Positions 35,334 through 43,692 of a stretch of DNA of 62,753 nucleotides are shown one piece after another; the stretch's first letter is position 1; every line of letters starts with the position of its first letter. The stretch is from Lachnospiraceae bacterium (GTDB lineage Bacteria > Bacillota > Clostridia > Lachnospirales > Lachnospiraceae). The notes below the pieces were generated by a model. That model saw only the letters and a program-made list of their open reading frames with translations, did no database searches and was not told where the DNA came from. The stretch covers positions 1-62,753 of the forward strand of contig QXWO01000034.1 in the NCBI GenBank assembly GCA_009911035.1, in the 5' to 3' direction. The translations under genes were made by a program, and so were the position numbers.

Positions 35334-36419
35334 TCATACTTCCCCTAATTCTTCTGACAGATAATCCAATATCATTTCCAGTTTTCTTATCTTTTTAGCA
35401 ATCTGCTTATCATATCCGGTGTCTCCATGTTCTGTGCTCGCAATCTGCATTAGATAAGACCGGCACCCTGCCGCATAATATACTAAATCACTAAGCGAAT
35501 CAAACTGTATTACTGTTCCATCTGCCTTTTTCATTTTCCTTTTATTCAGATTACACATAATATTTTTGATATTAACAGTTGCTTTATCCAAAGAATAGGA
35601 AATACTGCCATAACTCTTTCTTTGATCAAACTGATAAATCACCTCATTGATATTACAAAGTTTCTGTCGTGATAAGTGTACATCATTGCTGACAACATAT
35701 CCTGATAAAGATATTTCCCCTTTTGCATAAATTGTTTTACTTTCATTACAGGAAAACCCATTTTGGTGCAAAATATGGGCAATCATCCTCTTAAAATTCT
35801 TATTTTTGCAAAAATCAAATTCCAATGTTCCTGCCGATGAAAACAGCATGTCATCCGCATATCTGGTATAAAAAATCCTCCGATCCATTTCTTTATGATA
35901 ACTTCTGCAATATTTGCGAACTCTCTGGTCAATGCGGCGGAAAACCAAATTTGAAAGTGCAGGCGATGTACTAAATCCCTGAGGAACTTTTCCGTTCCAA
36001 GTACAAAGTTCCATAATTTCATCTGCAATTTCTTTTTCTGCAAAAGGTTCCAGACATTCTGCCAGCTTTTCTTTTGTTATGGAATCAAAAAAATCCCTGA
36101 TATCAACTCTTAAAAAATAGCTATGCCCCACATGTTCTTCCAAAAAGTTTACATAAGAACATCCTTTAACAAATCCCTTTGCAGCAGTTGAAACAGGTAT
36201 CTGGGAGAGATAATTTTTATATAGTTTTTTTTGCAGTTTTGCAAGACTGCTTCCTGGCTTTACTGACACAATACTACGAAAACCTCCCTTTTTGGGTATC
36301 CGGTCCTCAATACATACTATTCCCTTTTCACCTTTAGCTTGCGCCAATTCTTCTTCACTACATTCTAATATTCTTGTTAAAAAATATTTCTTAGAATACA
36401 GCTTTAAATATCTATTCAC
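35334..36419 (-). CDS. Retron-type reverse transcriptase
   Basis: A 361-residue RT expected to copy the adjacent ncRNA into RT-DNA. Palm motifs: first catalytic Asp in LRVDIRDFFDSI (D106), VPQGFSTSPALSNLVF (145-160), and TRYADDMLFSS with YADD at 187-190. The segment GFVKGCSYVNFLEEHVGHS corresponds to the retron NAxxH region in diverged form, and ISLSGYVVSNDVHLSRQKL (236-254) to the VTG region specific to retron RTs. It begins at GTG (36419) after AGAGGT. The maturase and endonuclease domains of group II introns are absent. It is encoded 55 bp downstream of the ncRNA and one base upstream of the DUF6602-like gene. Confidence 0.9.
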   Translation of the reverse strand: MNRYLKLYSKKYFLTRILECSEEELAQAKGEKGIVCIEDRIPKKGGFRSIVSVKPGSSLAKLQKKLYKNYLSQIPVSTAAKGFVKGCSYVNFLEEHVGHSYFLRVDIRDFFDSITKEKLAECLEPFAEKEIADEIMELCTWNGKVPQGFSTSPALSNLVFRRIDQRVRKYCRSYHKEMDRRIFYTRYADDMLFSSAGTLEFDFCKNKNFKRMIAHILHQNGFSCNESKTIYAKGEISLSGYVVSNDVHLSRQKLCNINEVIYQFDQRKSYGSISYSLDKATVNIKNIMCNLNKRKMKKADGTVIQFDSLSDLVYYAAGCRSYLMQIASTEHGDTGYDKQIAKKIRKLEMILDYLSEELGEV

Positions 36420-36473
36420 ACTAATAATATACCTCTTTCACATTCTTTCCATATACCACATTTGCATATAAAA

Positions 36474-36659
36474 AACAGACAGGCACCCTCTCAAAAATTC
36501 GTCAGACGTCAATTACGACATACTCAAAAACACAGTGTGCATATATATTAGATTAAGTCCAACAAGCACTAACACACGCCCCGGCTCTTTAAGGCCGTCA
36601 TCCTTCTCGGGGCTCTATCTGTTTCCGGAACAGATAGGATTGCTGCCTGTCTGTTGTTT
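36474..36659 (-). ncRNA. Retron msr-msd non-coding RNA
   Basis: The gap between the OLD-type gene and the RT gene folds like a retron ncRNA. The a1 repeat AACAGACAGGCA (minus strand, 36655-36644) is exactly complementary to the a2 repeat TGCCTGTCTGTT (36485-36474), and pairing extends with a G-T into the flanking T-run. AGC directly after a1 offers the branching G, at 36643. msr stems: a 9-bp hairpin 36615-36623/36629-36637, and GCCCCG/CGGGGC 36608-36613/36578-36583 with an inner AAGG/CCTT stem. The msd part begins with GTGTG/CACAC (36573-36577/36535-36539). The a1 repeat overlaps the stop codon of the preceding gene by two bases, so the RNA is probably processed from the operon transcript. 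Confidence 0.85.
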
Positions 36660-38664
36660 ATAACATATTTTTACGATACAGACGCGAAATCAAAACAATA
36701 AACTCAAATAACTCAAAAAAATCCATTGAGAACTTATTTCTTAATTTATTCCTTTTTTCTGTATCCTGGCACCATTTTGCAAACTGCTTTTCCGTCATTT
36801 TTTCTATAGGAATTCCTGTCCTGTTGGCAAAATAGAATTTAAGCCATTCACTGACCCAGTCTGTTTTTCCTATAGCCTGGCTTTTCAATGCCTGTTTCAA
36901 TTCCTGATAAATTTTTGTATTGTATTTACAAATTTCATCAACTTTCATTAATAAATCACTCTTGCCATGAAAAAGCAGACGCATAAAATTTATTTTATCT
37001 GTTTCATTATACAACAGTCCAAATGCATTTTCCACTGATTTCCATTTTCCAGTATATTTCTCCGTATTTTTTAAAAACTGAATAACCATCTGATAATTGT
37101 TTTCATTGACAAGTACCCCTTCAATTGTCGTTTTTACAGGAAAAATATTATAATTCTGATAATATTTCTGTATAATGCGAATCAGTTCCAAATAATTATA
37201 GTCCTCTGAACCAAAAAAAGGCAGACGATAGGAAAACCTGCACTTACTGCACATTGCCTTTATCCGCATTCTCCTGGGAATTGTTTTTTCCCTTTTACTG
37301 CCATAATAATACTTTTCTCTTTCTGAAACAAACTGATATTCCTTTTTCCAAAACATCCGGTTATTTGTTGCATCCCACATAAGGATTTTATCCATATCAA
37401 GTAATGCTGCCATTGGGACATTATAATGCCTCGCTGTCGTATCCACGATCCGGTAAATCACCTTGTCACTCATTCCTTTGATAATTTCTGCCTCTTTAAG
37501 TACCGGGAACAATATTCTAAGAAAAGAATTACTCAGTAGTTCCAGCTCTGTTTCACCCTCCACTAAAATCAAAAGTTTTGCAAAAAAGGCATTAGCATGG
37601 TGCTCTGTCAGAAAAACTCTTTCCCTTTTTTCTACACCAGAAAACATATGAAGAAGGCACAGATGCGAATACTTTCCCCGCTTATACACCTGATAAACAG
37701 TGGTGTTTCCCTGCTCTTTCACCAGCATATTTTTCACCAGTCTTGAAGAATGGGTTGCTGCCAAAACGGTGATATCATCCACACATATAAAAAGTTCATC
37801 AGCCAGTTCGTCAATCAAATGATAATGCAGTGACAGTTCCGGCTCATCCATTAGGAATATCGGCTCTTTCATCTTGGAACGCCCCATAACACTTAATACA
37901 TATAACATAAGTCTTATATAATTATAGCTGTTCGTTCCATCTGAAAAAACATTTAGCCCATGATCTGAATATGAAAACTTCCGGCCCCCATAATAGGTCT
38001 GCGCCATATTCGCCGCAAATTCACCAACAGAAAACTTTACTGGTTTAATCTGCAGACAATCAAATTCTTCTTCCAGTAGTTCAAGTCGGGATTTTAACTG
38101 TACACTTCCGGTCTGCATGGCTGTTTTAATATTGCCATGCAGCACCTCGCTTTCTTTGGAATCCGGCTTAATTAAATCACCAATATCTTTCCACAGTTCT
38201 TCCCAGTCTGCCAAATTAATTTTCCTCGTATCAAGCTTATACAAGGGATACATATGATAAATAATTTTTCTCTTGTCTATGCTCTGGGTCCATGTAATTT
38301 TCCCTCCTTTTTCCTGTAGCATAGTCAATGAAAACTTATGATTTTCAGACATCCCTTCCATCATTTTATAATATGCCTGATAAGTTTTCTTTCCTTCTTT
38401 CTGGTTTTTCCTGCTTCTCATAAGGAGTCTGCCCAAATCATAAGTCAGGGTTATTTCCACCTGGTCATTTAAAGGGTTATTATCATCAAAAATATCATAA
38501 GAAGGATGGGGTGAAATCATATTAGCATAAAAGTAAGAAATTGCAGATAAAATATTTGTCTTTCCGCTCCCATTTTCCCCCAGCAAAAGGTTCATCTGTT
38601 TCAGATTTATTTTATAATCCTGAATACACTTATAATTTTTTATATGAATTGTCTCCAATCCCAT
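36658..38664 (-). CDS. OLD-family ATPase-TOPRIM nuclease, retron effector (Eco8-like)
   Basis: 668 residues. An SMC/RecF-like ATPase with Walker A GENGSGKTN (29-37) and Walker B/D-loop LMDEPELSLH (271-280) is followed by a TOPRIM nuclease: LVEGETE (367-373) and DMD (423-425) provide the metal-binding Glu and Asp residues. This ATPase-TOPRIM architecture is the effector of Eco8-type (type I-B) retrons, presumed silent until phage attack disturbs the RT-DNA complex. It is the first gene of the operon, followed without gap by the ncRNA, then the RT and the DUF6602-like gene. AAGGGGAAAATTATGTC precedes the ATG. The sequence is clearly more A+T-rich than the flanking core genes, a sign of transfer. 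Confidence 0.88.
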   Translation of the reverse strand: MGLETIHIKNYKCIQDYKINLKQMNLLLGENGSGKTNILSAISYFYANMISPHPSYDIFDDNNPLNDQVEITLTYDLGRLLMRSRKNQKEGKKTYQAYYKMMEGMSENHKFSLTMLQEKGGKITWTQSIDKRKIIYHMYPLYKLDTRKINLADWEELWKDIGDLIKPDSKESEVLHGNIKTAMQTGSVQLKSRLELLEEEFDCLQIKPVKFSVGEFAANMAQTYYGGRKFSYSDHGLNVFSDGTNSYNYIRLMLYVLSVMGRSKMKEPIFLMDEPELSLHYHLIDELADELFICVDDITVLAATHSSRLVKNMLVKEQGNTTVYQVYKRGKYSHLCLLHMFSGVEKRERVFLTEHHANAFFAKLLILVEGETELELLSNSFLRILFPVLKEAEIIKGMSDKVIYRIVDTTARHYNVPMAALLDMDKILMWDATNNRMFWKKEYQFVSEREKYYYGSKREKTIPRRMRIKAMCSKCRFSYRLPFFGSEDYNYLELIRIIQKYYQNYNIFPVKTTIEGVLVNENNYQMVIQFLKNTEKYTGKWKSVENAFGLLYNETDKINFMRLLFHGKSDLLMKVDEICKYNTKIYQELKQALKSQAIGKTDWVSEWLKFYFANRTGIPIEKMTEKQFAKWCQDTEKRNKLRNKFSMDFFELFEFIVLISRLYRKNML

Positions 38665-38708
38665 GACATAATTTTCCCCTTTTCCTTTGTATCTTACTTA
38701 CACATGCA

Positions 38709-38780
38709 AACAAGCGCTGCCACACTTCTCCAGCCAGCTTATTGCAAGAGAACAGAACTCTTTCACGAGTTCTGTTCTCT
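38709..38780. repeat. Dispersed 38-bp repeat (reverse) followed by a 14-bp-stem hairpin
   Basis: 38709-38747 is a reverse-orientation family copy (AACAAGCGCTGCCAC...CCAGCTTATTG). It abuts a perfect hairpin, AGAGAACAGAACTC (38747-38760) with GAGTTCTGTTCTCT (38767-38780). The hairpin lies after the rubrerythrin stop and may end its transcript, although no T-run follows. The repeat marks the chromosome side of the retron island. Confidence 0.65.
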
Positions 38781-38796
38781 CTGATTCTAAATATTT

Positions 38797-39345
38797 TTAA
38801 TAATTTTCTGCACTGATTTCAAAATAGCTCTGGGGATGGGCGCATACCGGGCAGATCTCGGGAGCCTTTGTGCCTACCATGATATGTCCGCAATTGCGGC
38901 ATTCCCATACCTTTACCTCACTCTTTTCAAAGACAGTGGCTGTCTCAATATTTTTAAGCAGGGCGCGATAGCGTTCCTCATGATGCTTTTCAATGGCGCC
39001 TACCATGCGGAATTTTGCGGCCAGCTCAGGGAAGCCTTCTTCCTGTGCGGTTTTTGCAAATTCTTCATACATATCCGTCCACTCAAAGTTCTCGCCGTCG
39101 GCTGCGGCTGCAAGATTCGCGGCAGTGTCACCGATACCGCTCAACTCCTTAAGCCACATCTTTGCATGTTCCCGTTCGTTTTCAGCAGTCTTTAAAAACA
39201 GGGCGGATATCTGTTCATAACCTTCTTTCTTTGCCACTGATGCAAAGTATGTGTATTTGTTTCTGGCGCCTGATTCTCCTGAAAAAGCAGCCTGTAAATT
39301 CTTTTCTGTCTGGGTTCCTTCATACTTGTTTTTGTTCTGGCTCAT
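38797..39345 (-). CDS. rbr: Rubrerythrin
   Basis: A 182-residue peroxide-reducing protein of anaerobes. The N-terminal four-helix bundle has the diiron ligands in [26 protein letters not shown] and [11 protein letters not shown]. The C-terminal rubredoxin domain has two CxxC knuckles (WECRNCGHI and CPVCAHPQ) binding one iron. AGGAGAAAATTT precedes the ATG. It lies 34 bp downstream of the rubredoxin-tailed glutamate-synthase-like gene on the same strand, which suggests a shared electron-transfer or oxidative-stress unit. Confidence 0.95.
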   Translation of the reverse strand: MSQNKNKYEGTQTEKNLQAAFSGESGARNKYTYFASVAKKEGYEQISALFLKTAENEREHAKMWLKELSGIGDTAANLAAAADGENFEWTDMYEEFAKTAQEEGFPELAAKFRMVGAIEKHHEERYRALLKNIETATVFEKSEVKVWECRNCGHIMVGTKAPEICPVCAHPQSYFEISAENY

Positions 39346-39379
39346 AAATTTTCTCCTAACTTATCTTTTGTCTTATCTT

Positions 39380-40783
39380 TTAAATCCCCGGCTGTCCCAT
39401 GTGCCGTATATCTGTATATTTTGCAATATCCCTGTCCATTGTCACCAGATTGCGGATGGATAGATCATGGACTGAATGGTTTCCTGTCACTCTGGCAAAT
39501 GTTTTCAGTTCATCAAGGGAAACATTCAGGAAATTGGCTACTCTTTGGGCTGATGCATCAATGATAAGTCTTTTGCGCAGTTCAGGATCCTGGGTTGCCA
39601 CGCCTACTGGACAGTTGCCGCTGCCGCATATGCGGTACTGCTGGCAGGCCGCTGCGATCAATCCTGCACTTGCTATGGCAACGGCATCCGCTCCCATTGC
39701 CAGCGCCTTGGCGAAATCAGCAGACACCCGGAGTCCTCCGGTGATCACAAGGGAAATATCCGAATGTACTAAGTCAAGATATCTTCTGGCCCGCGAAAGA
39801 GCATAAACCGTTGGGATCGTGGTTGCTTCCCTTAAGAAAAAGGGACTGGAAGCCGTAGCGCCGCCTCTGCCGTCAATGGTGATAAAATCGGGTTCTGCAA
39901 ATACACAGTATTCCAGATCCCGCTCAATATTGCCTGCTGCGATCTTAATGCCTATGGGGCGTCCCTCCGATCTTTTGCGCAGCATATCCACCATGGCACG
40001 CAGGTCTTCTTTGGAATTCAGTTCCGGGAATTTACTGGGGCTCTGGATATCCTCGCCCTGATTCTTCCCACGAATCGCGGCGATTTCTGCCGTCACTTTT
40101 TCTCCCGGCAGATGGCCGCCCATTCCAGGTTTTGTTCCCTGTCCGATTTTAATTTCAATGGCATCGGCATCGCAGAGATTTTCATCCGTCACGCTGTATT
40201 TATTGGGAATGTACTCAAATATGTATTTATATGCCGCCTGCCGCTCCTCTGGCAGAATACCGCCTTCCCCGCTGCACATTGCCGTCTTTGCCATTGCTGA
40301 TCCTTTTGCAAGGGCAATCTTTACTTCCCTCGAAAGAGCACCGAAAGACATGTGGGAAATATAGACCGGGCTGGCAAGTATCATAGGTTTTTTGGCGTTT
40401 TTACCGATAACGGTCATCGTGTCTACAAATGCCCCGTCATTTAAGGGCGGCGGATTAAGCTGCGCCCCAAGCAGAAGAATGTCGTCCCAACCCGGCATCG
40501 GCATTTTCGTGCCCATTGCACTGCTGACATGCTTTCCTGTCACCGCCATTTCATGTATTTCCGCCATATAGCGGCAGGACTTATCATAACGGGCTGTAGC
40601 ACTGTCATAGTCCAGCTCTCCCGCATAGGATTTTTCCCCTTCCCTGCCATCTTCTTCCTGCACTGGTTCAAAGCAGGAAACCGGCTGTTTACAAACCGGA
40701 CAGGCCGTCAATTCGGAAATGGGCTTTCCTTCCTTCTCCTCATCGTAAACCGCGCCGCAAACACTGCATTTATAAATTGCCAT
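39380..40783 (-). CDS. FMN-binding glutamate synthase-like protein with N-terminal rubredoxin
   Basis: 467 residues. Residues 1-45 are a rubredoxin-like domain (YKCSVCGAVYDEE...ACPVCKQP). The rest is the glutamate-synthase FMN barrel: EKVTAEIAAIRGKNQGEDIQSP, ITIDGRGGATASSP, LVITGGLRVSADFAKALAMGADAVAIASAGLIAAACQQYRICGSGNCPVGVATQDP. The cluster Cys set in the last segment is present. There is no glutaminase domain, so glutamine-dependent glutamate synthesis by this chain alone is unlikely; the rubredoxin suggests a redox oxidoreductase role. The ATG at 40783 has GGAAGGGAGAAGCTT before it. Confidence 0.88.
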   Translation of the reverse strand: MAIYKCSVCGAVYDEEKEGKPISELTACPVCKQPVSCFEPVQEEDGREGEKSYAGELDYDSATARYDKSCRYMAEIHEMAVTGKHVSSAMGTKMPMPGWDDILLLGAQLNPPPLNDGAFVDTMTVIGKNAKKPMILASPVYISHMSFGALSREVKIALAKGSAMAKTAMCSGEGGILPEERQAAYKYIFEYIPNKYSVTDENLCDADAIEIKIGQGTKPGMGGHLPGEKVTAEIAAIRGKNQGEDIQSPSKFPELNSKEDLRAMVDMLRKRSEGRPIGIKIAAGNIERDLEYCVFAEPDFITIDGRGGATASSPFFLREATTIPTVYALSRARRYLDLVHSDISLVITGGLRVSADFAKALAMGADAVAIASAGLIAAACQQYRICGSGNCPVGVATQDPELRKRLIIDASAQRVANFLNVSLDELKTFARVTGNHSVHDLSIRNLVTMDRDIAKYTDIRHMGQPGI

Positions 40784-40828
40784 AAGCTTCTCCCTTCCCG
40801 CCCTGTCCGTAAATCCGGGCATAATCTT

Positions 40829-41758
40829 TTATCCTTTTGTATAGTCTTCTATAATAGGCGGGATCTGGGACAGCATATTGTCAATATCCTCAAACATCGC
40901 GCTTTTGGTGGTTCCCAAATTATTGGCGCTGTTAATATGCTTTATGACCTCCTGATACTGCCTTTTGGTATTTTCAAAGAAATCATACAGTGTCTGCAAT
41001 GCTGCATTGGAATTGTCAACAACCTGGGAAATCTCTGTCTGTACGGATGTTGCCCCTTCTGCTGCCTGGGTAATATTGTCAAACATTTCGTAGGTTTCTT
41101 CCACCTTAAAAAGACTCTTTTCCAACGCTTCATGGGAGGTGCTGATGCTGCTGCTCAAGCGGTCGGTTCCCTGCTCCACATCATCAATGCTGGAGTCCAC
41201 CTCAGCCGCCAGTCCCTTGATCTCCTCTGACAGTTTCTTTACTTCTTCTGCCACAACTGCAAAGCCTTTTCCTCTCTCTCCTGCCCTTGCCGCCTCAATA
41301 GAAGCGTTCAGGGAAAGGATATTGGTCTGGTCTGCAATGGAAACGATCTTGCCCATACATCCTTTAATATTTTTTAAAGACTGCTGGAATTCCTCAAATG
41401 TATTCTGCATTTCGCCAAAATAGGTTTCCACTGTAATGGAGCTGTATTTCAACTCTTCTATCTCCCCCTGGGCCTGGGCTACCGACTGGGAAATATTTTC
41501 TTTTACAGAAGCGAACTGGCCTGACACGTCATTGATATTGGAAAAGGTCTGGCCAAATCCTTCCAATGTCTCTTTAAAATTCTCTGATTCCCTGATCACA
41601 TCATTAAAAGACTTTCTCACCATGCTTAGCTGATGAAGGGAAGAAACTTCGCTCTGCACAAGCTCCTGGTGGTAGTCTTTCAGGCTTCCTATTACATACA
41701 ATACCGGGTACAGGCTTTTAGACCTGCGGCGGGGCTTTTTCTTAAGTCTCATGTCCAT
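40829..41758 (-). CDS. Soluble methyl-accepting chemotaxis-type signalling protein
   Basis: A 309-residue protein with the conserved MCP hairpin tip ([44 protein letters not shown]) inside long coiled coils. It has no membrane helix and no large sensor domain; the N-terminus is strongly basic ([11 protein letters not shown]). The sensing part is probably supplied by the FIST protein encoded 11 bp upstream. GGGAGGAATGA precedes the ATG. A cytoplasmic receptor coupling to CheA/CheW or another effector is inferred; no che genes are in the window. Confidence 0.88.
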   Translation of the reverse strand: MDMRLKKKPRRRSKSLYPVLYVIGSLKDYHQELVQSEVSSLHQLSMVRKSFNDVIRESENFKETLEGFGQTFSNINDVSGQFASVKENISQSVAQAQGEIEELKYSSITVETYFGEMQNTFEEFQQSLKNIKGCMGKIVSIADQTNILSLNASIEAARAGERGKGFAVVAEEVKKLSEEIKGLAAEVDSSIDDVEQGTDRLSSSISTSHEALEKSLFKVEETYEMFDNITQAAEGATSVQTEISQVVDNSNAALQTLYDFFENTKRQYQEVIKHINSANNLGTTKSAMFEDIDNMLSQIPPIIEDYTKG

Positions 41759-41769
41759 TCATTCCTCCC

Positions 41770-42825
41770 TTACTCAAATACAACACAAGTCATCGACTGG
41801 TTGACAAACCGGTTGTTATAATGCTCCCCATATCCAACCATGCCCACATGGTTGCCCAAAGTCCCCATTTCATGGAGATATTCCTGCATATAGTTGTTAT
41901 CGTTAAAGAGCAGATATCTAAAGAGACAGTTTACGGAGAACACCGCCGAAATTTTAGGGAAATCCCTGTGGATCGTCTGGATGGTATTTCTTACAATCGC
42001 TTTATAGTCCCCCAGTTCCAGCATCATAAGCACGTCTGAATCATTTACCTGACGGAAACATGTGAGAGCGTTTCCCGTCACTTCCTTAATAGATATGATA
42101 CAGGTATCGTCACCGTTGATTTTCCCGAAGGGATTCTTGAAGGTCTGGGTCAGTATCTGTTTTTCCGTTACATGGAGGATATCCTGGTAAACCTGTTTAG
42201 CAGGCACCCCGTTCAACTTGCCCAGTATGTAATTGGCCTTGTCGGTCTTAGATGCTATAAAACGGTAATTTCCCATCTGCTGGTAGATATTTTCCTTGTA
42301 GGCTTTCACCTTTCCGTTATTATTTTTAACCAGTGCATAAGCCACTGCATCACTGTAGACTTTTCCATTAGCGGATACCTTCCCCCCGTCGCCGGTCCCG
42401 CCCACCAGGGAGATATTCCTGTGCTTTAAAACACTATATATGGTAGTCAGAACACAGGCATCATTGCCGGCGCAGAAGTCAATACATATGGTATCGTTTA
42501 AGGAGCCGTTCACTTCATGTACATCTTTCTCCAGCCTTTCTATATATTTGACGGGCATGACGGATACCTCTTCCAGCACATTGGCCGTTGCCGTGACGCC
42601 GTCATAAAAGGCAACAACGCCCACCCCCTTTTCTACTACTTTCGTATCGTAACTCATTCCAATACAACCTATACTGGGTATTTTGGGATAAAGCTCTTCC
42701 AACTTTTTAACATGTTCCTCGAACTGGTCATTGTTGGATAATAGCATAATCAATTGTGGACTGCTTAATCCCTGGAGTGCTTCCTGCAGATTCCCGCTCT
42801 GGCTCATACCGAAAAACTGTTTCAC
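41770..42825 (-). CDS. FIST-domain sensory protein
   Basis: A 351-residue protein with FIST_N and FIST_C regions: PQLIMLLSNNDQFEEHVKKL, IGCIGMSYDTKVVEKGVGVVAF, SLVGGTGDGGKVSANGKVYSDAVAYALV, then a C-terminal half ending VGMVGYGEHYNNRFVNQSMTCVVFE. FIST domains are proposed to bind small ligands such as amino acids. It begins at GTG after AGAGGATAAGACA. The operon with the soluble MCP gene suggests a split chemoreceptor: FIST senses, MCP signals. Confidence 0.85.
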   Translation of the reverse strand: MKQFFGMSQSGNLQEALQGLSSPQLIMLLSNNDQFEEHVKKLEELYPKIPSIGCIGMSYDTKVVEKGVGVVAFYDGVTATANVLEEVSVMPVKYIERLEKDVHEVNGSLNDTICIDFCAGNDACVLTTIYSVLKHRNISLVGGTGDGGKVSANGKVYSDAVAYALVKNNNGKVKAYKENIYQQMGNYRFIASKTDKANYILGKLNGVPAKQVYQDILHVTEKQILTQTFKNPFGKINGDDTCIISIKEVTGNALTCFRQVNDSDVLMMLELGDYKAIVRNTIQTIHRDFPKISAVFSVNCLFRYLLFNDNNYMQEYLHEMGTLGNHVGMVGYGEHYNNRFVNQSMTCVVFE

Positions 42826-42967
42826 TGTCTTATCCTCTCTTCCTATATCAATGAATTATTCTATAATGACTCAATCAAATAACATTATACTTCATAGCCG
42901 GAGGGCAGGTCAATTACTATTCAGATTTTATCTTTATAATATTTATCATTTATTTATAATTATTTTA

Positions 42968-43019
42968 TTGACAGATATTTTCCAATGCTTTATAGTAATG
43001 TAGTTAGAACATTTGTTCT
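42968..43019 (+). promoter_or_regulatory. Promoter of the osmoprotectant ABC operon with overlapping palindrome
   Basis: A consensus-quality promoter: TTGACA (42968-42973), 17 bp, TATAGT (42991-42996). At 43006-43019, just past the predicted start, is the perfect palindrome AGAACATTTGTTCT. Its GAAC-N4-GTTC core equals the Gram-positive LexA (DinR) box core; another repressor is equally possible. Confidence 0.7.
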
Positions 43020-43047
43020 TTACTTATCCGAAAAAGAGGCGGCAGTT

Positions 43048-43692
43048 ATGGAGCTTTTGCAGGTACTATGGGACAGGCGGGATTTCTTTGCATCCTGCCT
43101 TGGCGAACACATCCGAATATCATTGACAGCAGTGGCCTTTGCAGGGATGCTGGGCATTTTGACAGGCACTTTTATCAGCCGCCATAAGAAGGCAGCGGCT
43201 GTTGTTTTAGGCTTCATAAATGTGGTCTATACGATACCCTCCATTTCCCTGCTGGGATTTCTGATTCCCTTTACCGGCATCGGCAATAAGACCGCTGTCA
43301 TAGCCCTGACGGTTTACGGCCTGCTTCCCATTGTGAGAAACACCTATACGGGACTGTCCAATGTGGAGGCCGGGATCTTAGAGGTGGCAGAAGGTCTTGG
43401 GGCCGACAGACGGCAGCTCCTTTTGGGCATACAGTTCCCTATGGCCCTTCCTGTCATTATCAGCGGTTTCCGCAATATGGTGGTCATGATCATTGCCATG
43501 GGCGGCATTGCTTCCTTTATCGGAGCCGGCGGACTCGGGGCGGCTATTTACCGGGGCATCACCACCTATAATATGACCCTGACAGCGGCCGGTTCCCTAC
43601 TGATCGCCCTGCTCGCCCTATCCGGCGACTTTATCCTCTCCCGGGTGGAGAGGGCTGTGAACAGGAGGTACGGTATTGAACAGCGTAATTGA
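43048..43692 (+). CDS. Osmoprotectant (glycine betaine/choline-type) ABC transporter permease
   Basis: A 214-residue permease with about five or six membrane helices. The family pattern GILTGTFISRH...YTIPSISLLGFLIPFTGIGNKTAVIALTVYGLLPIVRNTYTGLSNVEAGILEVAEGLGADRRQLLLGIQFPMALPVIISG contains the EAA-type coupling motif. It is homologous to OpuCB/OpuCD and YehW/Y. I start at the ATG at 43048 (GAGGCGGCAGTT upstream) rather than the earlier in-frame start. It is the only permease in the operon, so it would act as a homodimer. Confidence 0.9.
   Translation: MELLQVLWDRRDFFASCLGEHIRISLTAVAFAGMLGILTGTFISRHKKAAAVVLGFINVVYTIPSISLLGFLIPFTGIGNKTAVIALTVYGLLPIVRNTYTGLSNVEAGILEVAEGLGADRRQLLLGIQFPMALPVIISGFRNMVVMIIAMGGIASFIGAGGLGAAIYRGITTYNMTLTAAGSLLIALLALSGDFILSRVERAVNRRYGIEQRN

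Noticed and set aside
36490-36660. Diversity-generating retroelement template instead of retron RNA
   Set aside because: No variable target gene or template/variable repeat pair is present; a1/a2 complementarity and the OLD-type effector point to a retron.
40529-41230. 233-codon plus-strand ORF
   Set aside because: Antisense to the glutamate-synthase-like and MCP genes; not protein-like.
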